Below are positions 22,693 to 35,400 of a stretch of 64,000 nt of DNA, one piece after another (within the stretch, counting starts at the first letter, position 1; every line of letters starts with the position of its first letter). The position numbers and the translations under genes were made by a program. The DNA is taken from NCBI GenBank assembly GCA_900239685.1, contig OENT01000473.1:1-64000 (forward strand), written 5' to 3'. The stretch is from Rotaria macrura (taxonomy: Eukaryota > Rotifera > Eurotatoria > Philodinida > Philodinidae). Below the pieces are notes generated by a model. That model was not told where the DNA came from. It saw nothing but the letters and a program-made list of their open reading frames with translations, and ran no database searches.

Positions 22693-25600
22693 GCTGTACA
22701 TTTTTCTATTACTCTTGTTTTGCTGATTAATAGTTTCAACTTTTTCTTCCGAGAAATTCGATATTTACAATAGCTGGTCCACTCGATTACTAAAATTTGC
22801 CAGAAATCTGCACCCGATTATTTTTTTAATATTTTCAAGCAATATAAACACTCACATAACAAAAACAACAGCATAGCAATATAAAACCAGATAAAATGAT
22901 GATATTTGAGTGTATGGTTTACTGTAAAAATTCTTAATCAATCATCATCTAAGAAGTTGGTGTGTAGATTCTTCCCGGCAACGAAATACGATTGTGGAAG
23001 GCTAATTAATAGGGAAACCTCACTTGAGAATGAACTATCATTTCTGATAATCGAATCGGATCTAGCTTTTGTCAGTAGACAATGGTAGATTGTTTTTGTA
23101 GTGAACCATAGTGTTCTTGAAATCAATAGTTTACAGCAGTGTATGTAAATTTTTTTTTTGCGAATATAATAGTATAGCATTGATCGGTGTATTCAATACA
23201 TACAAGGAGAAACTAAAGTCAATATCAATTTATTGTTAAATATTTAAATTCAAGTATAGGATTTAATGGATTTTTTCTAACATCTACTCTGTGAATGAAT
23301 TGAAACAAAAACAGTAAGTGAAATCCTCGAACTATTCGATAGCAAGAAATATTATTAAAATTTTTTAAAATACTATTTCTTGATTAGTTGTATATGGATA
23401 GTTTAACAGAAGTTCACATTCAGTGTTATTTTATATTAATATTTTTTCATCGTTGCTTTGCTCAAAATATCCTCTCATCTAATCAAAGCTGTTTCACTCA
23501 TTGACATTCATCCTTTTTTACTGAGCAAGCTTTTTTCTTCTCTTTAGTAGTATTTAGAAACATATTTTCACATGAAATTATAGCTGTCGGCATATTAGAG
23601 ATGATCCAGACGCTTTCATTCTGTGTCATCATTCGTTTGTGATAAATAAGTTGTCTACTGAATTCTTAAAAAATCTCAGATGTATTGAGGTTTCAACGGC
23701 AATGCCTACATGCACATCATATTTGTCTACTACAATATTTTGATGGATATTCAATTATCATGTTGTGTCTATTCACCTAAATGCCATGGCTTTGAAATTT
23801 CTCTAAAACTAAACATTTCTATTAATCAATAGGCATTAGATCAGGCAGAGGGATTGAAAATATCATTGGCTATGAGGAATAACGAACAATGTATTGTGCA
23901 GCCTCGTATTAGCATCATGCTATTCAAATAGTTGAAAAAACTAGTAGCTAACGACTTTCCCGCTTGAAGTAGTCAGACGACCGAATGTTATTATCTCTTG
24001 ATCATTACATTATCGTTCAACGTTGATCAGCATGATGTGCCGATTCATTTATTTTTGTGCTTCAAGAATCTACCGGCACCAGTTACATTTACTAGATTTC
24101 TTGAATTTTCGACTTTCACTATGTTTATCAAAGATGGCGCCATAAATGTTACCATTTCGAGATGACAGAATCCCTAAAAAAACAAGTAATGCAATATAAT
24201 GTGCTCATTCAAGCAATAAATGGGATTTAAACTATCAAGCTTTCATACAAATGATTAGAGTATAAATTTAAGAAATAATCCAACTACTACATGAATCGAT
24301 TTCGGTGAAAAATCGACGATCGTCAGTCATATTTTTTAATGTAGGTGAGTTTTTGTCAGTGACCTTTTTCTTTTCTCTCACTTGTTCTATTTTTCAATTA
24401 GAAAAAAAAAAATTTAATATACGATTCCACCACTCTTTTTGGTGAAAGAAAAAAAGACATTCAATGGTGACAAGAACTTCATTTGTGACAAAAATCAATA
24501 CTAATCAAGGATAGTAAATAGAATGAATATGTGCAACAATATAAATTGACTGAAGAGTAGAAAAGATATTATCTAGATCAGTTCATGTATGTTTAAATGT
24601 CAAAACGAACATTTGCGTATTTATAAGGAAACAAATCTACGGAAGAACGATGCGAATCTCATACTTTAGCATACTCCAAGGCTATGTTAAAATATCCGGG
24701 GAACAATTTTAGCTAAATGAATTCTTTTGTCCTACTTGTACTATAGTACGTTGCTTGCAGTCTAGCCTTCATGATTCTAATAGGAACTAATTGTCAAATA
24801 TTTTATTGTACAAAACGATGCATTTGAATTATTTGTGCCGACAGCAATATGACAGAAAAGAAAACTTCAATACAAAATCAAAACTAAAAATAATGCAAAA
24901 GAAATTTTCTTTTTCCACGCTCAGAATTCGTACACTAGCCAAATAATATTTTTGTTCCAATCTATCTAATGAATACATCTAGTCTCTAAATAAAAATCAT
25001 ATGAAAATCAATCATCTTGAATCTTCTTTTTCATGAAGAACATACTAATTATTGACTCTCTAAAAAAAGCATACTTTTTTCATGCAATGAGTACTTTTCA
25101 ATGGTTTGCACGACAGAAATTTACACAAACATATCGCTAGGTGAAAAGAAAATATGTCTTCAAATGCAAAAAAGAAATCTCAAGTTATTTTAGCATAATC
25201 AATTCTTTTTTCTATTATCAATGAATTTCTCTTTCATAGAAACATCTCTAGTGTACTCGAGGAATATCTAATGGCAAAATTTTTCTTCCTATTTTATAAA
25301 AAACCGTATATCATTTATTATACTCTGAGCTATTTAATATTATTATTTGGTTAAGCAATGTCAATCTGTTCTCTTGTACCTTGCGTTGTACTTTTCTTAT
25401 TCGTATGGAAGGAAGAAAGAAGATTTAGAAGGCATGACAAATAAGATGGTTAACCTGACTTTGAAATCGAGTTTCGATGAAAGAATATTTCTTTACACAC
25501 ACTCTGATGACTTAATCAGTCGGTTAGGTTTCTCTTATTGAAAATTGACATGCCACTATAACAACAACCAGTTAAGTATTGCCTAAAAGTAATCTTATCT

Positions 25601-26604
25601 ATTTTATTTTGAATCTAATTGCATACTAGCAAACAATTAATAAATTAGAGGAATAATATTTACTGAGATGATTTTTGACAGAAATTTAGGATATGCCAAC
25701 ACCAATCGTGATCAAATATGGAACTAATGTAAAGATTTTTTATGATGGAAAATATTGTTAATTTATTAAGTGTTCTAAAGAACTCTATCTGAAAAAGAAA
25801 TAATTTTATTAGTTCATACATGTCGATTTTGTATGTTCATAAAATGAATTTTGTGTTCAAACATTATTTAATTCTAATAGTTCGGCATGCTATTGTTTTT
25901 CTTGAAAGTAAAAAAAGTCATAAATATTTATTAAATTAATATTTAATATAGGAGCGTCTTAGCAAAGCAACACATGCATGAAAAAGTCATTGTGTGATGG
26001 TATGCATCAGAGAAATTATTTTTTGATGGTAGGAAAAAGAAGCACGAAGTTTAGCTCTAGAAAATGCAGATATAATGATACATATGAAGGTGCTACCCAC
26101 ATGTCTTGATTTCTAAAGCCATTATTGAACTTAGCGGCTTGTAAAATCCTTTTGTATCTGTTCTAAAAATAGACAAGATCTATTCATAGTTCCTTTATAA
26201 GAATTATCTTGATTGGTAAGTCAAGCGAAAAACACACACAGTTGAGTAGCTGTTAGTTCATTTTTTAGTATTTAATAGAAATTTCATCATTAAATATAAG
26301 AGTTTTTAGAACAGTGACTGGATAGATTTTTGTTGGAAACTTAGAACGTACTGAAGAATTCAAACGTTTATTTTAATTTAGAACTAACATTGAACAGTTT
26401 CTATCTTTAATTCATAGAAGATAATGTTCAGTGTTTTAGTTATATTTGAATTTGTACTAGCAAGTACTAATGATTACACGACAGTCATAAGTATTCATAT
26501 ATATGTTTCTTTTCTTCATAACTTTTGATTATGCAATTGAATGAAACAAATTAGATAAGGAAGAAATATTCATAGGCTATGAAAAATGTGAGTCAATTCA
26601 TACA

Positions 26605-27830
26605 TCAGTCAGATATCACTAATTTACGCTCGGTGTCTGTTATTATGCTATCGATAAAATGAAGACGACCTTCACTTTTAGGCGTTGAATTTAAAATACT
26701 AATAGCATCTACGATATTCTTCACAAGAGAGGTATATCGAAAAATGGCTTCTTTAAATCCATATAGATAAACTAAATACTTCCATAACATCGTAACATAT
26801 ATATTTTGAATATGAACGAGATTGATTGAGTTGGACATTATGGCCATCGGTTCATTGAGATCATATTCGACGACTGTACAATTACTTGAAAAAGCCAGAA
26901 CAAATAAGAGAATTTTCATAATACTAACATTGGAATCATATCGTCCAATATTCCGGAAGCATTCTGCTATAAATTCAGGTCCATAAAATTGAAGACCCGC
27001 ATGAAGAATAGTCATATTATCGAATATATGCAGTTCACGACATAAGAAGAATATTTTCACTACTCCAGTAATGTACAAATTATGCTTGAATAGAACTCGA
27101 CGAGCATAAATCGATAAAGCACGAAAATCTGGTGAACGCTTGATAAGTGGTACAACACCTGAATAAATTTGGCGAAGAAAATTTGTAAATTCCAACTTTC
27201 TACAACTTAAACTTGCTGGCAATGATGATAAATCATTGATATAGTTTTGAATATCTCTCGAACAGTTTTCTTCATCAAATGCATGAAGAGAATTGGCAAG
27301 AAGTGTCCATTCATTAGCTGTCAGAGTTGAATGATCATTTCGAAGAAGACCAAGCGGTGTAGGCTAACTCAACAAAGTAAAATATATGATCTGTAAAGAG
27401 GATTCTAAAGAAATCAAATTACTGTAGGTAATTGAGTGTCTTTCATGTCTTCCGTTTGTAATCGTTTGATTTTCTTTGAAGAATTTCTCGAATCTGGAAT
27501 ACGTCGAATCAATTCAGGATCCATTCCTAATGTTAAACATTTTTTCAAACGACAAGGTGAACAGTAACCACGTGTTTGCATTGTTATATCGCAATTGTTG
27601 CCGAATTCACACTTGGATACGAGCTATTCAGTTATTTGCAAAAAAATAATACGATTTTATAAATTATTCATGAAACTCACTGCTTCTTTGTAAACATTTC
27701 TGCGAAAGAAGGATTTACAAGACATACAACTAATAACGTTGAAATTCAGACCACGTGCCGTATCACCGCATATGCAGCATATTTTAGGAGAACTCAGTTT
27801 AAGATCATCTGGTTGTTTTATTTCATCCAT
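26605..27830 (-). CDS. Nuclear hormone receptor, copy 2
   Basis: Three exons on the minus strand: 27830-27681 (150 nt), 27623-27423 (201 nt), 27363-26605 (759 nt), with introns of 57 and 59 bp, giving 369 residues. Exon lengths equal those of the copy at 16761-17984 exactly. Zinc-binding cysteines sit at the same positions (18, 21, 35, 38 and 55, 61, 71, 74), followed by RLKKCLTLGM. The P-box region is CMSCKSFFRR. The ligand-binding-like domain begins PTPLGLLRNDHSTL, contains NIYVTMLWKYLVYLYG and again ends in LVISD. The hinge differs from copy 1 and is lysine/arginine-rich (SSKKIKRLQ), a possible nuclear-localisation signal. Same strand and about 9.8 kb apart: a local duplication followed by substitution without net indels. 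Ligand and subfamily unknown. Confidence 0.93.
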
Positions 27831-28003
27831 CGTTCAGGGAAAATAATTCAGAAAACGTGTCAAACTACTTAACCTGGATTGTTCTTTTTTCATTTAGAAA
27901 GTTCAGGTGAATGTGTCTATGTAAACACGTATAATAATTGAAGTCGATGAGAGAATGGTAGAGCAAGAGCAACAGAGAAAGACAGAGAGAAAACGATAAA
28001 ATA

Positions 28004-28034
28004 TTTATTGGTTTACTAGTTTGCCCAATCAAAT
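28004..28034 (-). promoter_or_regulatory. Conserved upstream block with two CCAAT boxes (copy 2)
   Basis: Counterpart of the block at 18136-18166. On the minus strand it reads ATTGG, then CAAACTAGTA, then CCAATAAA, about 175 bp before the start codon of receptor copy 2. It is followed on both copies by a TTTCTCTCTGT-like pyrimidine tract. Conservation within otherwise diverged upstream DNA argues for a regulatory role. Confidence 0.6.
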
Positions 28035-28444
28035 CTATTGTCGCGCTGCATGCATGTATGCCGATTGATTCTGTAGCAGATAAATGCATGCATCTAACGC
28101 TTTTCCAACAAGGCTAGCATTGGTATTAATCAGATGATTATCCATCAGGAAAGAAATGACTATTGGAATCCATACAGAAAACAAATAATGAAAAAAGCAG
28201 TCAATTGAATTTGTAGATGAAAACGTTTTATGTGAATACGACATTATGATCATTAATGTTTCATGAAACCGGATATTTTTCCGTTGTGCTTGTGCTGTCT
28301 TGCGTGCAGAATAATAATGAATGAAAATCATTCTATTTTATGCAAAATCAACGACAAGAGTCAATCACCATTCTTTTGTGTAAATGAACTTCTTGAAAGA
28401 AACATGTCTTGTTTCTCAATCTTTGAAATATTAGTTTTTTCTTC

Positions 28445-28776
28445 TACTTTCCCATGTCACTCGAACCGATCGAAAACCGTCGGTTAATTTCGGTTATTTC
28501 TGTGACCGACGATTAACCGCGGTTATTTCCTTTGTTCTCAAGGTTTTACAGCGTAAAAACCGATGGTTAACCGCGGTCAACCTCCCGGTTGACCAGAGAT
28601 GTTAGCAGTTCGGAACGATATTTTTTCAGTCAACCGGGAGGTTAACCGCGGTTAACCATCGGTTTTACGCTGTAAAACATTGAGAACAAAGGAAATAACC
28701 GCGGTTAATTGTCGGTCACAGAAATAACCGAAATTAACCGACGGTTTTCGATCGGTTCGAGTGACATGGGTTACTT
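28445..28776. mobile_element. 322-bp near-perfect palindromic element
   Basis: The arms 28450-28593 and 28629-28771 are inverted copies with about four differences over 144 bp, separated by a 35-bp spacer. The ends read CCCATGTCACTCG and its reverse complement. TACTT occurs on both sides (28445-28449 and 28772-28776), a candidate 5-bp target duplication. The arms carry GGTTAACCGCGGTTAACC-like palindromes, recalling the AACCGCGG boxes of the 1.4-kb element at 1769-3182. Short frames over the arms are shadows of the symmetry. The high arm identity implies recent activity or gene conversion between arms. Confidence 0.85.
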
Positions 28777-29299
28777 ATGATCTTCGTATATCAATAAGCA
28801 AAGTAAAGACTAGTAGAATAAAAACTATTCGTAAAAGATTCAGATTCTTCGTTCTATGTAAAGTGCTGCAGCATAAATTTGACTTCTTGATATCATGGAT
28901 AATCATCTATTGAATAATTAATTGCATCTCGTTGATAGAAAATGCTTTTCTTTTCAACAAATTACATTGACTGTATTATTCTCATATATCACTCATAGCT
29001 AAATGAGTTTCGTGAGAAATTTATGCACAATTCATTTGTGAGTCAAACATGCATTCATCAGTAAATACGAATGATCGACTACGGATTGACTAACTAGTTA
29101 CTTTTCCATCTTCGCCCATATGTATCCTGTTGAGAACGATTTTTCGTGGATGAGTTCTAACAACAGAAAGATAGATCATAACCATTATTCGAGCATCATC
29201 TTTCACGCATTATTACTTATATGAACGTAGGGAAAAAATGCATCGGTCCGAGTTCACAATGTCGATGACACTCTTATTCATCGATGACATCCATGCAGT

Positions 29300-29549
29300 C
29301 GATAATGAAGAATAATGAACATTATTTTACATTATTTTTCATAAATAATGTACCTAATTTTACCATAGTGCAAGCTATTTCATGCATTATAACGCATTGT
29401 GGGAAAATAATGGTGAAGTTTCAAATAATTCATTAAAAAACAATGAATTATCGAGCTTTTCTTCCATTATTTGATAAATAATGTATTAAAATGCATGATA
29501 TAAATAGGTTGCATTATAATTATACTAGTTACATTATTTTACATTATCG
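29300..29549. mobile_element. Possible AT-rich MITE (250 bp)
   Basis: CGATAATGAAGAATAATG at 29300 is matched, inverted and with a few differences, by CATTATTTTACATTATCG ending at 29549. The interior repeats ATAATG/CATTAT boxes many times. No target duplication was found, and low-complexity AT sequence could produce part of this by chance. Confidence 0.4.
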
Positions 29550-30096
29550 GCTACATGAACAATATTTTCTATCGCATGACATGACTATTTGAAATACATG
29601 GGAGTGACAACCTATAGTCTCTTACATATCTTTTTCTCTCATGTCTTACACAAAACTTGATGTCGAAATTCAATATGCCAAGTGATACAATGCTGTTTTA
29701 TGTGATTAACTAACATTTCCAATTAGAGTAGATAACTTGATATTTTATTTTTCTTAAATCATGTGATAAAATGTATTTATCAAAAAAATGAAAACTACAC
29801 GTTTCAATGTTAAAGAAAGCTCAGCAAGAAAATAGGAGAAATATTGATATTTTTACGAACGCACTACGTGACTGTAAACTTCTTCACGTTATTTTTACTT
29901 CAGCCATACCATACCTCATTGCGTAGTTTATTTTCATTGTAAATGGTATACTTTGATATTCAGATCAAACCTACCAACAGAACTTGTTAATTTGATCTAG
30001 CCTCATATTACTTCTTCTAGAAATTGTGGAAAAGCAAAAAATTTAATATGTGATTTTTAGTGATTTGCAAATACGTACTAGAAAATTATTCAGAGA

Positions 30097-30378
30097 GAGT
30101 ATAACAAGGGCGAAAGTGCAGGTTTGAAACCCCTAGCATCATTTCAGCATCTTGATCTTCCTTCACTATGGGCATCACAGCGTCATATCAGCAACTTTAC
30201 GGGATCTTCAGTTTTTTCTTAAGAAGTTAGTGTAGAATTTAGTCAGTACGTGCTAAAATTAACTTGGCAATAGTCAGCATCAAATTCTACCCTTGATTAC
30301 TGAGAAAAAATTGGAGATGCCGAAGAGATGCTGTGATGCTGGGGGTTTCAAACCTGCACTTTCCCCCTTGGAGTATAG
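30097..30378. mobile_element. hAT-like MITE, 266 bp
   Basis: The element 30105-30370 starts CAAGGGCGAAAGTGCAGG and ends with the matching inverted CCTGCACTTTCCCCCTTG. The inverted repeats extend about 35 bp through GTTTGAAACCCC. Flanks are GAGTATAA (30097-30104) and GAGTATAG (30371-30378), 7 of 8 identical, fitting a hAT-type 8-bp target duplication with one later change. No coding capacity inside. Confidence 0.83.
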
Positions 30379-31671
30379 AATAGTTAAGCAACCACAAATA
30401 ATATAATCAAAGAGATTTGTCATGTTTTTGTACGAACTCAAAATATCTAAATGGAATATAACGCTGAAACTTCACAGTATTTATTAACTTAGAATGAATT
30501 AGAACAGAAAAAATCATCAATGAACATCTTTTTGATTCATTAAATGATGGAGTAAAGTGATAAACTCATTGGTCTGCATCAGCGTGTAAAGATGAGCATA
30601 GAACAGTAGACATTGCAACGAGTAATAACCATATGTCTGACAAGAAAATGATGTCATGTTAACAATGTTTGTCAAAGACAAGATAAGAAATTTTAATTCA
30701 AGCAATTTTGTCAACGTTCTAGCAACCTAAAGCCTGAAATCTAATCAGAATCTTTCACTACGAATATGAAACTTGACAATATGTAAAATAGTGTAAGACG
30801 CTCGGCTTAGCGCAACATGTAAGCTCAACCTACACACAAAGATCTGATAAGCCTATAGATCTCTTTGTCATGTTTTTTAAGTAGTATGTAGTGAAAAATA
30901 TCATATGATAGGTTAATATTACATCACAGTAACTTTCACCGAGTACTTGAATTTATGATGTTCGAGATTTCAACATAGACATCTCACAACATCGAAATAA
31001 CAAATTTTTCAACTAATTAAATACTACTGAACTAGTTAAATGATAAAATCATTAATCTATCTGTGAAGTAAGATGGTCTTGAAAAACGAACCTGAAGTCA
31101 CAAGTGAATATGCGCAACAATCATAAAGGTTGTTTTGTGGTTATTAAATTTCTTCGTCTTTTTAATTGAGATTCGTTAAGAAGATGACTATTTTAGATTT
31201 CTATGTACAGTGGTATCTCTTATGTTGCAACGCTCCGTTTTTGTTTTTGAAAAATAAACATTGTTTCCAGTGGCATCACTAATATTGTTTCTAATACTGA
31301 TATATATATACAACAAGAAACAAACGTATGCTATTTATATCATATTATGGTAAGAAATATTCAATACATAAGTACCGAGAACGAACCTAACTAATAAAAC
31401 CTAATTACATTAATGCAAGCTTACTGAACTTCATTGCAATGTTGTACACTTCGTAAAATAGATAAAATAAAGCACAGATGCGCGCCCATATAAACTTCTA
31501 AGATATTTCTAATAAGAAAAAAAAATCGTTAATATTTTATATCTTACATATTTATACAATCGGAATATTTTGTACAAACGACGAATGCTAATACGATTTG
31601 AGTGATTAGAAAGTTATTTTAAATGGTTATCTAAATTATCTGTTGGTTGTCGTTTCTATTCATAATGACCA

Positions 31672-34002
31672 ATGAATACAACAAACGCTTTAAATAATAG
31701 TACAGCTGATGAACAGACAAATATAACGATTAATCCGGCTATCCCATCAACATCACATCCATACCAACAAGCACATATTACACCCATATACTTAAATCTA
31801 TACGATTTAGGTGGATGTCTTAGTGCCTGTGCTCATTCGATAGGTTTTTCATTTTATCATTGTGCCTTACAAGCTCATTCGGCTGAATATGGGTAGACGA
31901 GAAGTAGAGTATTTCATCAATGTACGCTATCTTTTATTTCTTTTCTCATCAGCTATATGGGACATCCTTATCAATTCACTGGTCTTTATAAAACATCGAA
32001 ATATGATTCACGCTTTCATTTATATCAATTGCGCGATTCGATCAAAGTTGGATGGACATGGTTGAAAGAGATTGATATTGATCGAATTGTAGATGATCTT
32101 AAACCTTTCTATTTGGGTTTTGATTATGATTTTGTAAATAAAAATTCCATACAATTTGCTAAATATCTTCTTGAACAACTTTTCAATGATCCATCATTCA
32201 AACAGTATAAACCAATTCAAACGATTACATTTCCTTCTTGTAAGATATCGTTCTTATTTTCTTTGAATATATTCTCATATTAACATATAGATATTGATCG
32301 AGGTCGTCATTGGTGTTATAATTTAAAAGTTTTTCAAATGTTCGATAGAGAAAAGGATATTGCTGAAATAAATATTCTTTACTTTCTTTATATGAAGTAC
32401 GACGGTGACATAAAACAAATATGTCAAATTCTCAGATCTGATACGATTGACAAGGTATTGATATACAGTCTTTTATGATTTTATCCTTATCATCAAACTT
32501 CGTCTATCTAGTTGCAACGATGTATAAAATTAATCGATCAAGGTATTAGCCATGGTAAATTACCATTGTTTTCAACATATACTACATTCGATTTAAAAAC
32601 TACACACGACTATTTACTTATCATCAATCAAAGTAATTCAAATGTTCCATTAGCTAATGAACAATTAACATTAACCGAAATTTTTCATCAATTCGATACA
32701 ATTACATTACGTGGTCGAACAAGTATTGATCGATATCTTAATATTCAACGTGAAAAAGAACTTAATGAGCATGACAATGAAAGAAAATTAACGACAACAA
32801 GAAATATTCCAGTTGATCGTAAAAGTATTTCATTTAATCATCAGCAACGACTAGATTCATCACATCTTGTCAACGTATCACAAGGATCTGACCGAATAAA
32901 ACAAAGTCATTCATTAATAACCTATCACGAATCATCGATGAAATATAATGAAAAATGTCAGTCATGTTCGGTGTTTTGTTTTCAAATTGAAGATTAATTT
33001 ATTCGTATATCTAGATAGGACACTTCCTCATATACATCAGTCTTCAGTATCTCCAGTTGTATTTAGAAACCATGATCAAACTTCTCCGACATCATTATCG
33101 GGATCGAATGTGTCAGAAATAGCAAATAAGTCAAACTATCGTTCAACGCATTCGACAAATGTTATACAAACAACTGGAGATTTCATCGAACCATGCTTCA
33201 AACTTGAAGATTTACATAGGCGTACGGCAGTTCCCATTGGTACTATTCTACGTTTAGAAGAAAGACCGAATCCAGTAAGAAATAGGAATACAAAAACATG
33301 ACTTTTGCTCAGATAACCCAAATTTCGATAAATTTTTTTTCTTGTTTCGTCTCTTCGATAGTAGGAGATACGTAGAATTTACATGTTCGAGTTTCAGAAT
33401 TGACAACTGAAAGAATTTATGAATTGGATCAAAAATCATCAGTAACGAATATGACGTACTAAAATAGAATTAATAATCTTCGAATTTTCCTCAAAATCTG
33501 CATGATTTTATTTCAGGCAACATAACAATCACTCGAAAATTCCAAACATAAAAAAATAGAGTATTCTTGAATACTACTCATGTTATTATTTTCCATCGAA
33601 AGTAGACGGCTTTAAAATTTTCCAATGTATTAATTTTAATGCCAATCCATTGTAGCTACTGAAATCTTTCGTTTGTTTTCTAATAAATCAATTCAAATTC
33701 TTACACTCAAAAATTCGATACTTTCACAGCTTTATTTATCCCTATATATATCTAATTTTGAATATTTAACTATCTAGAACCTTCCATTACATGAACTTCA
33801 TCTAAAAACAGACAATGATCATGGTACATTTTCATTGATTGCTAATCGGCAACGAAAAAATTCTTATTCATCACAGAGAAGAAAATTACCACGTGATATT
33901 GAATTGAGCCATGATTTATATACCATCACAAATCAAAATGCACTTCATCATAATTACACAAATAATGCAGCATCGATAATATCGTCATATTCTCAATGTT
34001 AA
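31672..34002 (+). CDS. DeSI/PPPDE-domain protein with Ser in place of the catalytic Cys
   Basis: Six exons: 31672-31892, 31953-32239, 32291-32454, 32512-32960, 33019-33274, 33778-34002, giving 533 residues in continuous phase. The start follows an in-frame TGA. Residues about 39-135 match the PPPDE fold of DeSI-type deSUMOylating/deubiquitinating isopeptidases: IYLNLYDLG, the histidine-containing FYHCALQAHSAEYGYMGHPY, then DIDRIVDDLKPFYLGFDYDF. The family has a His-Cys dyad. The His is present, but the segment usually ending in Asn-Cys before the last helix reads NKNSIQF, with Ser where the nucleophilic Cys is expected. The protein may be a pseudo-enzyme or use Ser; neither is shown. Residues about 170-290 are folded but unassigned. 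The C-terminal 240 are Ser/His/Asn-rich and look disordered, an extension absent from short DeSI proteins. Possible AATAAA at 34206. Confidence 0.85.
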
Positions 34003-35377
34003 TCATTGACACTCACTCTATTGATCTAGTCTACGAAATTCAACTAGTTGATAATGTCGAATTCTCATGTTTAGTTTAGTGATTTATCAAATTATTTCGA
34101 AAATCTATCATAAAACTATTCTTGTTTATCAATATCTTACATTGCGATGTAACTAATAACTATGAAAATAATTGTTACTCTCTCGGGTACTTTTCGACTT
34201 CTATCAATAAAATGACAAACGATGAAGTTTGTATATCACTTCTAGCAAGAAAAATTGCGATACGTATTATCTTACGCATCGATAGAATACCATATCTATT
34301 TTCTTGTCAATGTTTTTTTTTAATCAATCATTAAATGACATAATGATTATCATAGTGTCATTCGTTGCATTTTACGTTGAAATTCTCATCGATGAAACAT
34401 AGATCACCCATTACAGCTGAATCATGTTGTTGAATTAAGGCTGTACAACAAGCGCATGAGTATTACATATATGCTTTTATTACTATGACTGTTGTCCTTC
34501 TCAAGATTGATACGTCACGTACTTAAAAATATTGATCGATCGTATCAAAAAATAGATTTCAATCAAAATTCCATATAATTGATAATGTCAAGTAAGTAGT
34601 ATATCATGCAACACAAAACAAAAATGAATTTTTGTTTCTAAGTGAGTTATGTTCGATATAAATAGGCATACATCGTAATATGACGAAAAAGAAAAACGTA
34701 TCTTATTTCCATAGGTTTTATTAATATGCATATATCTCATAAAGATGCATATTTTGACATAAATCTTTCATATACATGAAACATCTTATTGATGGCGATT
34801 ATCTCCATCGTTCCTGAGACGACAGTCGAATATACTTCAATCAATAGAAAATAATGCGATTGTTTTTGCGTGTCATCTTCCGTTTCTGTTTGTTTTAGTT
34901 TGGTGTATTATGTATAGCTATGCATTGAGGACATTTTACTGTTGTTATTATCGTATTGGCCTTGAATATTTGTCGATGATCATGTTAGTACACTTAAGCG
35001 TGTGCATGAGCGTTTTATTTCTTTTGGGAAAATATTTTTTTTTTGTTCTAATTGATTTATTCATAATGAGTGCTTGAGATCGTCAGACGTTCTACTAGAT
35101 TAACAATAGTAGACTAACATGTTAAAATTTCTTGATTTTTTCTAAACACATTGCATAACAATTAATATATGCAATAGATTTCAAAAATTTCAAATTGATC
35201 GATATTAGTGATGTGATGATGTTACTTTTCTTCTGCAAGGCATTAGTTTTATTTTGGGAACTGATAAACAATTGTTATTTTTCTTAATGCATTTTATATT
35301 TCAATTATGAATGATTCCTAAAATTACATACGAGTCATATGTAATTTCCCTCAACTAAATATAAAATATTCTTATCC

Positions 35378-35400
35378 AAAAAAAAAAAGAAGAAGAAGAA
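35378..35400 (+). repeat. A-run followed by (GAA)n
   Basis: A run of about a dozen A leads into AGAAGAAGAAGAA. Simple low-complexity tract, no further meaning visible. Confidence 0.9.

Larger units (their letters stand above)
18167..26604. other. Intergenic 8.4 kb between the receptor copies
   Basis: AT-rich, no gene recognised. It contains the inverted-repeat element at 20999-21152, the hAT-like MITE at 22547-22684 and a TA-rich microsatellite near 20226-20256. Several frames of 60-95 codons were examined; none shows a known motif or a splice-linked partner exon. Confidence 0.6.
27831..31671. other. Intergenic 3.8 kb with three inverted-repeat elements
   Basis: Apart from the upstream block of receptor copy 2 and the elements near 28.6, 29.4 and 30.2 kb, this is AT-rich DNA with no recognised gene. 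About 1.3 kb before 31672 presumably includes the promoter of the PPPDE-domain gene; no clear core-promoter motif could be assigned. Confidence 0.55.

Noticed and set aside
28035-28487. Overlapping 74-98-codon frames on both strands
   Set aside because: No recognised motif and no splice partners; they lie in receptor upstream DNA and beside the palindromic element.
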